Source: Bradyrhizobium paxllaeri (GTDB lineage Bacteria > Pseudomonadota > Alphaproteobacteria > Rhizobiales > Xanthobacteraceae). From it: DNA of 64,000 nucleotides. Numbering within the stretch: the first letter of the stretch is position 1; every line of letters starts with the position of its first letter. The notes under the pieces are model-generated. The model ran no database searches. It was not told the origin of the DNA and saw only the letters and a list, made by a program, of their open reading frames with translations. A program made the position numbers and the translations under genes. The stretch spans positions 868,001 through 932,000 of the forward strand of contig NZ_CP042968.1 of the NCBI RefSeq assembly GCF_001693515.2. Direction: 5' to 3'. Positions 1 to 9,196 of the stretch are shown piece after piece.

Positions 1-1169
1 GGCTGCGGGATCGCGAGCAGCCGCACCCACAGTCCTACCAGTGGCAGGTTGAGAACCAGCAGCATGACGTTGGCGATGAAGAGGCTCGCAATCAGGCCCC
101 ACACCAGATCGGGCCGCTCGGCGAACAGCAGCGGCCCCGGGTTCAGGCCGTATTGCTGAAAGCCAGCCAGCATCATCGCGGCGGTGGCCGAGGTCGGAAG
201 GCCCAGCGTGAGCAGCGGCACGAGCGTGCCGGCGGCGGAGGCGTTGTTGGCGGCTTCCGGCCCGGCGACGCCTTCGATCGCGCCCTTGCCGAATTCCTCC
301 GGATGTTTCGTCAGCCGCCTCTCGGTCGAGTAGGACAGGAATGTCGGAATCTCCGCGCCGCCGGCCGGCAGCGCGCCGATCGGAAAGCCGAACATCGTCC
401 CGCGCAGCCACGCCTTCCATGAGCGCTTCCAGTCTTCCATCGTCATCCATAGCGAGCCGCGCACCGGCTCGATCTTCTCCTCGGCATGATGGCGGCGGGA
501 GGCGACGTAAAGCGCTTCGCCGACGGCGAACAGGCCGACCGCCAGCGTCGTTACTTCCACGCCGTCGAGCAGTTCGGGGATGCCGAACGCAAGCCGCGCC
601 TGTCCCGTGAGCTTGTCGATGCCGATCAGGCCAAGCGTCAATCCGATGAACAGGCTGGTCAGCCCGCGGATCGGCGAATCGCCGAAGGTCGCCGATACCG
701 TCACGAAGGCCACGCACATCAGCGCGAAATAATCTTCAGGCCCGAACTTCACCGCGAAATCGACCAGCAGCGGCGCGAGAAAGGCCAGGCCAATGGTGGC
801 GATGGTGCCCGCGACGAACGAACCGATCGCCGCCGTCGCCAGCGCCGGGCCGCCGCGGCCGGCCTTGGCCATCTTGTTGCCCTCCAGCGCGGTCGCCATC
901 GATGCGCTCTCGCCGGGCGTGTTGATCAGGATGGCGGTGGTCGAGCCGCCATACATGCCGCCGTAATAGATGCCGGCGAACATGATCAGCGAGCCACCGG
1001 GGTCGAGCTTGTAGGTGACCGGCAGCAGCAACGCAACGGTGAGTGCCGGGCCGATGCCGGGCAGCACGCCCACGGCAGTGCCGAGGAACACGCCGATCAG
1101 CGCGTAGAGCAGGTTCATCGGCTGGACGGCGACGGCCATGCCATGCGCGAGGGCGGCGAAGGTTTCCAT
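1..1169 (-). CDS. tctA: Tripartite tricarboxylate transporter large permease, TctA family (3' end outside window)
   Basis: Reading the minus strand from the ATG at 1169 gives an open frame of 389 codons that runs off the left edge without a stop. The first residues are [17 protein letters not shown], followed by the PGIGPALT motif and long hydrophobic segments typical of TctA, the multi-span permease (about 500 residues) of tripartite tricarboxylate transporters. It would work in the inner membrane with the TctB subunit and the periplasmic TctC receptor encoded just upstream. The start overlaps the tctB stop by one base (TAATG), so translation is probably coupled. The C-terminal quarter is missing here. 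The substrate cannot be read from the sequence. Confidence 0.93.
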   Translation of the reverse strand, partial: METFAALAHGMAVAVQPMNLLYALIGVFLGTAVGVLPGIGPALTVALLLPVTYKLDPGGSLIMFAGIYYGGMYGGSTTAILINTPGESASMATALEGNKMAKAGRGGPALATAAIGSFVAGTIATIGLAFLAPLLVDFAVKFGPEDYFALMCVAFVTVSATFGDSPIRGLTSLFIGLTLGLIGIDKLTGQARLAFGIPELLDGVEVTTLAVGLFAVGEALYVASRRHHAEEKIEPVRGSLWMTMEDWKRSWKAWLRGTMFGFPIGALPAGGAEIPTFLSYSTERRLTKHPEEFGKGAIEGVAGPEAANNASAAGTLVPLLTLGLPTSATAAMMLAGFQQYGLNPGPLLFAERPDLVWGLIASLFIANVMLLVLNLPLVGLWVRLLAIPQ

Positions 1170-1669
1170 TACAGCAGTCTTTCAAGGGGGCCGGCAGGGA
1201 GGCTCAACGTCAGCAGCCGATCGAAGGCGAGATAGATCAGGGTGGTCATCACCAGGGCGATGACGAGATCGGCGAGCAATGCGCGCCGTCCGAACGCCGC
1301 CGAAGTGGTGACGAACAGCGCCGATGTCGCAAGGATGAAGCCGCCGCCGAGGCCGATGATGGCGATCAGCAGCGCAAGTCCGCCCAGGATCAGCAGCACG
1401 GGCTTCGGATCGGCGCTCTCGCGCGGCGGCAGGTTGCCGCGCAGCGCGTCGATCAGGTTGCCGATCGCAAGCAGGCCGAGCCCGACCGCGACGACGATCG
1501 GCATCGCCTCAGGGCCCATGCCGTACATCGTGGTGGCGGGCAGTTGCCATGCATCCAAGACCAGCACCACGGCGAGCACCGCGAGCGCGGCGGCAACCAC
1601 CAGACCCGCAGGATCGATGCGCCGCCCCGCCGGCCCCTGCGGAAAATCGCTCGAAGGGGTGTCCGTCAT
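1169..1669 (-). CDS. tctB: Tripartite tricarboxylate transporter small membrane subunit, TctB family
   Basis: A 166-residue hydrophobic protein with about four membrane segments: around residues 20-40, 54-72, 90-125 (a long or split segment), and near the C terminus. Size and layout fit TctB, the poorly conserved small subunit that partners TctA. It sits between the receptor gene and the permease gene and overlaps both by 1 to 4 bases, so the three genes form one operon read on the minus strand. The family call leans on this context because TctB has few diagnostic motifs. Confidence 0.88.
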   Translation of the reverse strand: MTDTPSSDFPQGPAGRRIDPAGLVVAAALAVLAVVLVLDAWQLPATTMYGMGPEAMPIVVAVGLGLLAIGNLIDALRGNLPPRESADPKPVLLILGGLALLIAIIGLGGGFILATSALFVTTSAAFGRRALLADLVIALVMTTLIYLAFDRLLTLSLPAGPLERLL

Positions 1670-2634
1670 GATTTGACGAGGCCGACCGATTTCAGCACGT
1701 CGGTGACGCGCGCCGTTTCCTTCTTCAGGAAGTCCGCGAACGCATCGCCGGAAAGATAGGCGTCATCCCAGCCCTTCTGCTTGAGGATGTCCTTCCAGGC
1801 GTCCGATTTGACCATTTTCTCGACCGCCTCGCTCAGGACCTTGCGCTGCTCCGGCGTGATGCCGGGAGGCGCGACCACCGAGCGCCAGTTGGCGATCACG
1901 AGGTCAATGCCCTGTTCCTTGAAGGTCGGAATGTCGACGCCGGCGATGCGCTTCTCCGAGGTGACGCCGAGCGCGCGCAATTTGCCCGACTTGATCTGGC
2001 CTTCGTACTCGCTCAGGCCCGAAATGCCGGCAGTGACCTTGCCGCCGAGAATCGCCGCCAGCGACTCGCCGCCGCCGGAGAACGGAATGTAGTTGATCTT
2101 CTTCGCGTCGGCCCCGATCGTGCCCGCAAACAGCGCCGCCATCACATGGTCGACGCCGCCGGCCGAGCCGCCGGCGAAGGTCACCTTGGCAATGTCGGCC
2201 TTCACGGCTGCGGCAAGATCCTGCGCCGTCTTGAGCGGTGAATTCGCCGGCACCACGATCACCTGGATCTCCTCGGTGAGGCGCGCGATCGGCGTCACCT
2301 GTTCGAGCGTCACCGGCGACTTGTTCATGGCGAGCGCGCCGACCATGACGAAGCCGTTCACCATCATCTGGTTGCCGTCGCCCTTGGCGCCGTTGACGAA
2401 CTGCGCGATGCCGACGCTGCCGCCGGCGCCTGCCACGTTGGTGACCTGAATGCTGCGGGCGATTTTGGCGGCGACCAGCGCCTGCTGCATCGCGCGGGCG
2501 GTCTGATCCCATCCGCCGCCGGGGGCTGCGGGCGCCATGATCTTGAGCTCGAGCTGCTGCGAGAGGGCAGGCACGCCAGCTGCAAGCGTCAACGCGACGA
2601 CCGCGCCGAACAGGCGCGTTTGAAACGGAATCAT
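1666..2634 (-). CDS. tctC: Periplasmic substrate-binding protein of the tripartite tricarboxylate transporter (Bug/TctC family)
   Basis: A 322-residue protein with an N-terminal signal peptide (hydrophobic core about residues 8-22, then ALSQQ). The mature part has the family pattern of an early APGGGWDQTAR segment, a VAGAGGSVG segment and a central FAGGSAGGVDH segment. Bug/TctC receptors capture small carboxylates in the periplasm and deliver them to TctAB. It is the first gene of the operon, followed by tctB with a 4-base overlap. The ligand is unknown; this family is much expanded in beta- and alphaproteobacteria and the sequence alone does not give specificity. Confidence 0.93.
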   Translation of the reverse strand: MIPFQTRLFGAVVALTLAAGVPALSQQLELKIMAPAAPGGGWDQTARAMQQALVAAKIARSIQVTNVAGAGGSVGIAQFVNGAKGDGNQMMVNGFVMVGALAMNKSPVTLEQVTPIARLTEEIQVIVVPANSPLKTAQDLAAAVKADIAKVTFAGGSAGGVDHVMAALFAGTIGADAKKINYIPFSGGGESLAAILGGKVTAGISGLSEYEGQIKSGKLRALGVTSEKRIAGVDIPTFKEQGIDLVIANWRSVVAPPGITPEQRKVLSEAVEKMVKSDAWKDILKQKGWDDAYLSGDAFADFLKKETARVTDVLKSVGLVKS

Positions 2635-3004
2635 GGGGTTTCCTCCAGGCTCGCGCGGAGCCGCTGTGTGTCAATTCGCCGCATATCAGCCGGAAAAGCC
2701 GCCGCTGTCCAGAAGGACGTTTGCGTGAGCGCGCCGGATCTCAAGGATTTCGCTAGGGCTCTGAAGCGCGTGCGTTTTTGGCCTTCGGCACTTGCCTTGA
2801 ACGAAGTGAAGCGCCAATTGCTCGGCACGTCCGAAGCGGCGCCGTGCTTTGCTTGGCCTTGGCCTGGGCTAGGGCGCCTGAGCAGGACGCGATGACGAAG
2901 GTGGCCAGGGCCTCGGGGTCGAGCGCGCCAGCGATGATTGAGGGAAATCGATGCACCAGGATGCTCAATCCGGCCGAGAAGCCGACCGAAGCAGCGGCCG
3001 CAAG
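2635..3004. other. Intergenic region between tctC and a glutathione transferase gene
   Basis: About 370 bases separating two divergent genes. It should hold the promoters of the tct operon (minus) and of the transferase (plus). I see no clear sigma-70 boxes, inverted repeat or convincing small gene. Short open frames here have no ribosome binding site or protein-like composition. Confidence 0.5.
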
Positions 3005-3667
3005 ATGCGGTTGTTCTCCGCCGCCTTGAGCATGTTCGGCGCCAAGGTTCAGATTGCCGCGCACGAGAAGGACATCGACTTCGAGCTGGTCATGGTGCCC
3101 TTCACCCAGAAGGAGGGTTACGCGCCAAAGCATCCGGAAGTCGTGCGCATCAATCCAAAGCGGCAGGTGCCGGTGCTGATCGACGGCGATCTCGAGATTT
3201 TCGATTCCACCCAGATCTTCGAGTATCTCGAAGACATCAAGCCGCATCCTGCGCTGTGGCCCGCAAGTCCGGCAGCACGAGCCCGGGCTCGCCGGCTGGA
3301 GCATGAATCGGACGAAGTCTATTTCCCGCACATCATCAAACTGATGCCGCTCTGGAAAACGCCCGACGATCCCGCCGGCAAGCCCGCGCGCGAGGCCGCC
3401 GCCGCCTTTTATCGAACGATGGAGCGCACGCTTGGCGACCGAGAGTTTCTCGCCGGCGAATATTCCTTTGCCGATATCGCGTTCTATATGGCGCAGCTGT
3501 TCGGCGCCCGCATGGGGGCCGACATGACCGGTGAGGCGCCAAATCTTCTGCAATGGCGGCAGCGCATGACGGCGAGAGCGGCCGTCATCAAGGTCGTCAA
3601 ACCGATGGCCGATTATCTGCGCAGCGATGGCCGCAGCGTTCCAGCGTTTCTCTCGCCGATCGCGTGA
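3005..3667 (+). CDS. Glutathione S-transferase family protein
   Basis: A 220-residue protein if it starts at the ATG at 3005, which places MRLFSAALSMFGAKVQ at the start of the thioredoxin-like fold as expected; a longer frame opens at 2951 but its extra 18 residues look non-homologous. The N-terminal half has the NPKRQVPVL stretch with the cis-proline, then a D-S-T-Q-I glutathione-binding segment. The C-terminal half is helical and ends with the usual FADIAFYM motif. Cytosolic GSTs conjugate or reduce electrophiles with glutathione. The substrate is unknown. It stands alone and converges with the kinase gene downstream, the stops being 7 bases apart. Confidence 0.9.
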   Translation: MRLFSAALSMFGAKVQIAAHEKDIDFELVMVPFTQKEGYAPKHPEVVRINPKRQVPVLIDGDLEIFDSTQIFEYLEDIKPHPALWPASPAARARARRLEHESDEVYFPHIIKLMPLWKTPDDPAGKPAREAAAAFYRTMERTLGDREFLAGEYSFADIAFYMAQLFGARMGADMTGEAPNLLQWRQRMTARAAVIKVVKPMADYLRSDGRSVPAFLSPIA

Positions 3668-3673
3668 TCGCCG

Positions 3674-6600
3674 CTACGCGCGCGCGACCGCGTGCGGAAA
3701 TACGATCTCGATCAGCGTGCCGGAGCGGCCACCGGTCTTGATCTGGAATTTGGCGCGGTTGGCTTCGACGAGGGCCTTGGTCAACGACAGGCTGACGGCC
3801 GAACTCTCGGCCCGATCCGACGGCGCCGAGGTGCGGAACGGCTGGAGCGCGGCGGCAACCTCGTTGTCGTTGAGGCCGTGGCCGGTATCGCGGATCCGCA
3901 GCATCACCTCGCCGAAATCGGACAGCGCGGTGGAGACGATGACCTGGCCGCCGGCATTGGCGAGATGGATCGAGTTGCCGATCAGGTTCAGCGTGATCTG
4001 GCGCAGCGCGCGTGCGTCCGCGATCACGGGCGGCAGCGTATGCGCCAGCGAGGTGCGGATGATGATGCGCTCGCGGTTGGCCTGTGGCTGCATCACGGCG
4101 ACGCAGCTCTCGACCAGTTCGTTGAGGTTCTGGTTGGTGAAGGCGAGATCGAGTTTGCCGGTTTCGATTCGCGACAGGTCGAGCAGGTCGTTGACGATTG
4201 CGATTACGCGTTCGCCGGAGGCGCGGATGTCCTTCATGTATTCGAGGTAGCGCTCGTTGCCGAGCGCGCCGAAGCGCTCGCCGATCATGACTTCCGAAAA
4301 GCCGATGATGGCGTTCAGGGGCGTGCGCACCTCGTGGCTGATCCGGGCCAGTATGTCGGCCTTGGCGTTGGCCGCGCGTTCGGCCAGCCGCCGCGCCTCG
4401 CGCAGTTCGCTCTCGGTCTTCTTGGCTTGCGACTGGTCGCGGAACACCGCGAAGAAATTCGGGCCGTCGGCGCGGGTCCGGCCCATGGTCATCGACAACG
4501 GAATGATGCCGCCCTTGCTTTCGCGGCCCAGCACCTCGCGTCCCTGATCGAGCAGGCTTTCGACGCCGGAGGCCTTGATGGCGGCGAGATATTCGAACAC
4601 GCCGTGCCGGCTTTCCGGCGCAAAGAGGTCGGCGAGATTGTGCTGCGCGAGTTCGTCGCCGTCACGGCCGAACAGCGCTTCGGCGCTGCGGTTGACCGCG
4701 TTGATGTTGCCTTCGGCGTCGAACATCACGATGCCTTCGGCTGTCGTGTCGAGGATGGCGGCGAGTTCTTCGGCATTGGCGTGACCGACGGCCGAGGGCT
4801 CGGACACGTCAGGCTCAGCTGCCGGCTCGGCCTGCGAAATGGCGGCGGCGACTGCCGCGGCTTCGTGGCGGGTGCCCGAGAAGATCAAAGCGAGGGCGGA
4901 ATCGCCGTCCCATGAAATCGTGTGGAGGCGGGCCTCGGCGGCCGATGACGGCGCATCCGCGTCCGCCGGCACGCTGGCGGAGATGGTCACCGGCCTGCCG
5001 GTGTCCGATGTCGAGGATGTATTCGACGCACCGGGTTCGACATAGAGCGCGTCGAGGCCACCGGCTTCCTCCAGCGCATGCAGGTTCGGATAGCCCATCT
5101 GCGTCAGGAAAGCGGGATTGGCATAGAGCAGCCGGTCGAGCCGGTAGATCAGGATGCCGACCGGCAGGAGATCGAGCAGCGCCTTGTCGCGCGCGGCCTC
5201 GCCATACGCGGGTGGCTCCGGCTGTGCCAGCCATTCCGGCGTCTCGCCGGCGGCTTCGCGCAAGGGCGATACGGTCTGTGGTTCGAAGATAGTTTCGCCG
5301 GCGACGTCTACCGCCGCCTCGTTGCCGTTCTCGGGTTCGAGCCGTGCCGACAGTTGCCGCGCCAGTTCGTCGAAGGCGCTGTTTTCAACCGGCGTCAGCG
5401 CGAGCGCCTTCGCCTCGCCGGGGGCGCGGAACAGCAGCACGTTCGCGGCATCCGCCGGAAATTCGGCTGCGGTTTCGGTTGGGGTATCCTGCATGGTTTC
5501 CTTGGACGATTCCTTGGGAGGTTCCACGGGCGTTTCCAGATCTTCTTGATGTGAAGTCTCGACAGCAATCGGCTCAGGCAATTCGTCGGATGAAGGCGAT
5601 GCCGCAGCGGCCGGTTCTGAAACTGGCGCGGCGGGCGCTTCTTGCGGCGGCGTCCCTTCGCCGGATAGCTCCGAAAGGCGCAGCGCGGCGAGCCGTGCCA
5701 GCGCGTCGAAATCGCGGCAGACGCCGAAGCCGCGATAGCCGGCGAAATTTCGTGCGTCGTCGAAGATCGGAAGGCCGGACAATTCGATCGGCAAAGTGCC
5801 GCCGCCATCCACCGGCCAATTCAGCGTGATGCCGCTCCAGGTGGCGCCGGTCGCAAACGCCTGCATCATCCGGCCGGCGGGATCGAATCCGAAGGTCTCG
5901 GCGATCTCGCGCCATGGCCGGCCGAAGGCGGCTGTCGTGCGCGGGCCCATCAGGCCGGTGAACTCATCGGTGCCGAGCGTGAAGCGGGCGTCCCGATCCA
6001 TCTGCCAGGTGAAACGTAGCGGCAGGCGTCGCGGCTGCGGTGCCGGCTGGCCGGCGAGCGTCTGGATCGCGGGCTGCGGCGCGCGCGGAATGGGGGCGGC
6101 CGCGGGCGGCTCCTCGGCGGCAGGCTCCGCAAGCGCATCGAACAAGGCAAACTCGGCGGGCGCTTCGCCCGATCGCGCCGGCTGTGCATAGTTGGGAACT
6201 GCTTGCGAAGCGACCGGCAATTCGATGACGGGCATGGCGGGCGCACTCGGCTGCGGGGTTGGTTCCGATGCGCCCTCTGGCTGCATCTCGTTCTCGCGCG
6301 GCTCGTATGCCTGCACCGGCCGCGGCGCGATCAAGGTGACGTTGCCGGCGGCGATCAGAACGCCGTGGCCGCCATTGGGAAGGTCGAGCCGCGAACAGCC
6401 GCAGGTCGCAAGGCCGCCGAGCGCCGCGCCAAATCCCTGCAGGCGTTCCAGCCGGATGGCGCCGTTGGCGAGCAACCGGCCGGCCAGCCGCGCAACCTGC
6501 CGCCGGTGCCGGTCGGCCGGTCCGAAGGTTTTTTCGGCAAGCGCCGCGGCACTGGCGGCGCCGAGCACGCGCGCGCCGGCCGCATTGGCCCACAGGATGC

Positions 6601-6703
6601 GCTTGCCGTCGGCGGTCCATAACCAGGCGGGCAGGGGGCTCGCCGCATAGGCTGCCAATCGCGGATCGCCAAGCGCCCGCCACTGAAATTCCGCTTCCGT
6701 CAT
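3674..6703 (-). CDS. Large PAS-domain sensor histidine kinase of the PleC/DivJ/PdhS type, with degenerate ATP lid
   Basis: A soluble protein of about 1009 residues from the ATG at 6703; a GTG at 6799 gives 1041 but lacks a good ribosome site. The first 480 residues are Ala/Pro/Glu-rich with PAS-like pieces. A PAS domain lies near residues 490-560 and a second at about 646-755. The dimerisation helix carries the phospho-acceptor in SHEVRTPLNAIIGFSEVM (His about 790), the signature of PdhS/PleC/DivJ cell-cycle kinases that act on DivK. The N box (NLIGNS) and G1 box (DTGHG) are present, but the G2 region reads AESSAVSLSLTKAL where a GTGLGLPL-type glycine lid is expected. It may have weak kinase activity or act as a phosphatase. 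No response regulator gene is adjacent. Confidence 0.85.
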   Translation of the reverse strand: MTEAEFQWRALGDPRLAAYAASPLPAWLWTADGKRILWANAAGARVLGAASAAALAEKTFGPADRHRRQVARLAGRLLANGAIRLERLQGFGAALGGLATCGCSRLDLPNGGHGVLIAAGNVTLIAPRPVQAYEPRENEMQPEGASEPTPQPSAPAMPVIELPVASQAVPNYAQPARSGEAPAEFALFDALAEPAAEEPPAAAPIPRAPQPAIQTLAGQPAPQPRRLPLRFTWQMDRDARFTLGTDEFTGLMGPRTTAAFGRPWREIAETFGFDPAGRMMQAFATGATWSGITLNWPVDGGGTLPIELSGLPIFDDARNFAGYRGFGVCRDFDALARLAALRLSELSGEGTPPQEAPAAPVSEPAAAASPSSDELPEPIAVETSHQEDLETPVEPPKESSKETMQDTPTETAAEFPADAANVLLFRAPGEAKALALTPVENSAFDELARQLSARLEPENGNEAAVDVAGETIFEPQTVSPLREAAGETPEWLAQPEPPAYGEAARDKALLDLLPVGILIYRLDRLLYANPAFLTQMGYPNLHALEEAGGLDALYVEPGASNTSSTSDTGRPVTISASVPADADAPSSAAEARLHTISWDGDSALALIFSGTRHEAAAVAAAISQAEPAAEPDVSEPSAVGHANAEELAAILDTTAEGIVMFDAEGNINAVNRSAEALFGRDGDELAQHNLADLFAPESRHGVFEYLAAIKASGVESLLDQGREVLGRESKGGIIPLSMTMGRTRADGPNFFAVFRDQSQAKKTESELREARRLAERAANAKADILARISHEVRTPLNAIIGFSEVMIGERFGALGNERYLEYMKDIRASGERVIAIVNDLLDLSRIETGKLDLAFTNQNLNELVESCVAVMQPQANRERIIIRTSLAHTLPPVIADARALRQITLNLIGNSIHLANAGGQVIVSTALSDFGEVMLRIRDTGHGLNDNEVAAALQPFRTSAPSDRAESSAVSLSLTKALVEANRAKFQIKTGGRSGTLIEIVFPHAVARA

Positions 6704-6995
6704 CGCAAGTACATGACCGCCTGGCGTCAGGATCGGCAGCCACGATGCCGACAGCGTTAAGGGAACATTACTATTGCAAGCCGGCGGTGGCAGGTCCACG
6801 GCCCGGCGCGCCCGGGGTAATTTAACCCATGGATAACCTTAACCGGGTGAACCCTTCGGCCGGCCGCCGCGTTGGGTGAGCTGCAAACCGCCGTGAGGTG
6901 CCAACGATGGCAACCTCCCGGGCGCCGCATCCGTTTCCGGAACGCTCCCCTTGGCGGTATCTGCACGCAATCCCTGCCAATGCAAAGGAGCCATC

Positions 6996-7379
6996 ATGAG
7001 CGATGAAGCGCGAGACCGTTTCGAAATACCCAAGGAAATGCGATCGATGGCGGAAGCAAGCTTCGAGCAGGCCCGCAAGACGTTTGAGAAATTCGTGGAG
7101 GCCGCGCAGGCCGCTGCCGGCTCCATCGAGGAGCGCGGTGCCACGGTGCGCGAGAGCGCCAAGGATGTCCGGGAGAAGGCCGTCGCCTATGCCGAGAAGA
7201 ACGTGCAGGCCTCGCTCGATCACGCGCAGGCGCTGCTGAAGGCCAAGGATTTGCCCGAGGTGATGCGGCTGCAAAGCGAATATGTGCAGGTGCAAATGCG
7301 CGCACTGGCGGAGCAGGCGAGCGAAATGAGCCAGATCGTCGGCAAGGCCGCGGTGGAAGCCGCCAAGCCGAAGGCCTGA
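6996..7379 (+). CDS. Phasin family protein
   Basis: A 127-residue, almost wholly helical, charged protein with the heptad-like run of Ala, Glu, Lys and Gln typical of phasins, which coat polyhydroxyalkanoate granules. The ATG at 6996 is preceded by AAAGGAG at good spacing, so it is preferred over an in-frame start at 6951. Features include FEQARKTFEKFVEAA and the repeated A-E-K helices. A second phasin gene follows 240 bases downstream in the same direction. The family is well established for PHA granule surface binding in rhizobia; a role here is inferred from family membership. Confidence 0.9.
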   Translation: MSDEARDRFEIPKEMRSMAEASFEQARKTFEKFVEAAQAAAGSIEERGATVRESAKDVREKAVAYAEKNVQASLDHAQALLKAKDLPEVMRLQSEYVQVQMRALAEQASEMSQIVGKAAVEAAKPKA

Positions 7380-7440
7380 TCTTTCACCGTCGGGCAGGGT
7401 CACCCGGCTGGAACACGCATCCGGTGCGGGTTTATTTGCG

Positions 7441-7469
7441 GCAACGCACCACAAATTGCGGTGCGTTGC
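7441..7469. promoter_or_regulatory. 10-bp perfect inverted repeat between two phasin genes
   Basis: GCAACGCACC at 7441-7450 is repeated in inverse as GGTGCGTTGC at 7460-7469, with an AT-rich 9-base spacer. It lies about 150 bases upstream of the second phasin gene, followed by TTTGACATGATATGG, part of which resembles a -35 box. It could be a binding site for a PhaR-type regulator, which is known to control phasin genes and to bind TGC-rich DNA. No T-run follows, so it is not a good intrinsic terminator for the first phasin. Confidence 0.45.
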
Positions 7470-7617
7470 ACAAATTTGACATGATATGGGTGCTTATTGG
7501 GCGAGCCCGAGGATGGGCACTTTCCGTGAGTGCGTGTGTGCGTTACCCCTCGGCCGCTTGCCTGCCCGGCCTCCTCGAGGGGGACATCGTTTAACCCCGT
7601 TGTGAAGGATGCAAGCC

Positions 7618-8052
7618 GTGACCAGCCCCACCGATCCCTTCTCCGCCTCCATTATCCCCTTCGAAGTTCCCGAGCAAGTGCGTGCGTTCGCCGAAAAGGG
7701 CGTCTCGCAGGCCCGCGACAGCTACGCCAAGTTCAAGGATGCCGCCGAAACCCATAACGGCACCATCGAGGCCGTGTTCACCTCGGCCAGCAAGGGCGCC
7801 AGCGAGTACAACGGCAAGCTGATCGAGTTCTTCAAGGCCAACACCTCGTCCTCGCTCGATTTCGCGCAGGAGCTGCTCGGCGTGAAGACGCCGGCCGCGG
7901 CGCTGGAGCTGTGGACTGCGCACGCCAAGAAGCAATACGAGACCTTCACCGCCCAGGCCAAGGAGCTCGCCGAGCTCGGCCAGAAGGTCGCCGGCGAGAC
8001 CGTCGAGCCGATCAAGGCTTCCGCCTCGAAGTATTACAAGCCGGCCGCCTGA
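7618..8052 (+). CDS. Phasin family protein
   Basis: A helical protein of 144 residues starting at the GTG at 7618. The ribosome site GAAGGA at 7602-7607 is only one base from an upstream in-frame ATG at 7609 but well placed for the GTG, which decides the start. The mature sequence has the pattern of the phasin_2/PHA-granule group: FEVPEQVRAFAEKGVSQARD near the start, then long amphipathic helices and a C-terminal KASASKYYKPAA tail. It is followed directly by a strong terminator. Together with the phasin upstream it forms a pair likely to coat PHA granules; the two proteins differ enough to be distinct subtypes. Confidence 0.92.
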   Translation: MTSPTDPFSASIIPFEVPEQVRAFAEKGVSQARDSYAKFKDAAETHNGTIEAVFTSASKGASEYNGKLIEFFKANTSSSLDFAQELLGVKTPAAALELWTAHAKKQYETFTAQAKELAELGQKVAGETVEPIKASASKYYKPAA

Positions 8053-8072
8053 TCGGGCCGCATCGCTTCCGA

Positions 8073-8102
8073 AAAGCCCGGGCGAAACGGCCCGGGCTTT
8101 TT
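8073..8102 (+). terminator. Rho-independent terminator of the second phasin gene
   Basis: AAAGCCCGGGC at 8073-8083, loop GAAACG, then GCCCGGGCTTT at 8090-8100 followed by TT. It begins 20 bases after the stop codon. Confidence 0.9.
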
Positions 8103-8273
8103 GCTGCTGGTGGCCGATTTGGCCGGCTTCCGGGACCGTCGGCGGATTCCGCGCGTTGAACGAATTGCGCTTGCCGGATGACCAATATTGTGTGACTTCG
8201 CGCACTTGCCAAAGCGAGGCGTTGCACCTAGTTTCCGGCCCATTCGCGACCCCCTTCGGGGCCCCGCAAGGAT

Positions 8274-8350
8274 GCAGTTGTAGCTCAGTTGGTTAGAGCG
8301 CCTGTCTGTGGAACAGGAGGTCGGTGGTTCGAGCCCACCCAACTGTACCA
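8274..8350 (+). tRNA. tRNA-His (anticodon GTG)
   Basis: A 77-base cloverleaf including an encoded CCA end. The acceptor strand GCAGTTG pairs with CAACTGT (one G-U pair at the tip), the D arm contains AGTTGGTTA, the anticodon arm is CCTGT-CTGTGGA-ACAGG with anticodon GTG, and the T arm has GGTTCGAGCC. The base before position 1 is T and the discriminator is A73, so there is no encoded G-1:C73 pair. That matches the tRNA-His form known from Rhizobiales and related alphaproteobacteria. Confidence 0.96.
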
Positions 8351-8699
8351 CCCGTTACGCCCTTGAATTTACCGCTCGACTGCCGCGACACTTGTGCTGT
8401 GGCGTGCTGTCCACCCGTGCTTGCGAATCCTCATCCGCTCACCCACAATTCCGCCAAATTTTGCACTGGGGGGATTTGATGACGATTTTTCGCGCAGGGA
8501 ATTTCCGGTTCGGATTGATGCTGGCCACGGCACTGTCGGTTTCGATCTGGTCCACCGCCGGCCACGCCTACACCCCCGAACAGGAGCAGGCCTGCACCGG
8601 CGACGCGTTTCGCCTCTGCAGCGCCGACATCCCCGATATCAGCCGCGTGACGGCCTGCATGGTCGCCAGGAAATCCCAACTCTCGCCGGCCTGCCGCGC

Positions 8700-8707
8700 G
8701 CATTTCC
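8700..8707 (+). repeat. Target-site duplication, left copy (GCATTTCC)
   Basis: The octamer GCATTTCC lies directly outside the left end of the IS66-family element and is repeated at the right end. Eight bases is the duplication length usual for IS66. Confidence 0.95.
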
Positions 8708-8794
8708 GTACGCATCCGACGGGGGCCGTCTTGCGTGACGGGTGGCAATTCGCGAAGCGTGTGGCCTTAAGTCTAGCTTTAAGGTCATCAGGCG

Positions 8795-9196
8795 ATGCGG
8801 GTCGAGGTTTTGGGTGGGCTGGAGCGGCGGCGGCGCTGGTCGCAGGACGACAAGGCACGGATTGTCGAGGAGACATTGGCGCCGGGCGCGAAGGTGACTG
8901 AGGTTGCGCGTCGCAACGGAGTAGCGGCCAGCTTGGTGTTTACCTGGCGTCGACAAGCACGGACATCGGAACAAGTTGTACCATCTTTTACGCCGGTGCA
9001 GATCGCTGCCGTAGCGGCATCGGCTGAGGAAACTCCGAGGCTTTTGCCTACGGTTGATGGCCGAGTTCGCTCCGTGGCAGCCGCGCGTACTGGATTGATA
9101 GAGATCGATCTCGGCAACCGACGGTGCATCCGGGTGGATGCGCACGTCGATTCGGAGGCGTTGGCGCGGGTCCTCGATGTGCTTGGACGCCGATGA
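8795..9196 (+). CDS. tnpA: IS66-family TnpA (helix-turn-helix accessory protein)
   Basis: A 133-residue protein with an N-terminal helix-turn-helix of the transposase-8/IS66 TnpA type: RRWSQDDKARIVEETL, then VTEVARRNGVAASLVFTWRRQ around residues 15-55. The C-terminal half is less conserved. TnpA and TnpB are needed with TnpC for IS66 transposition although neither carries the catalytic triad. The stop overlaps the tnpB start (ATGA at 9193-9196), indicating coupled translation. Confidence 0.92.
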   Translation: MRVEVLGGLERRRRWSQDDKARIVEETLAPGAKVTEVARRNGVAASLVFTWRRQARTSEQVVPSFTPVQIAAVAASAEETPRLLPTVDGRVRSVAAARTGLIEIDLGNRRCIRVDAHVDSEALARVLDVLGRR

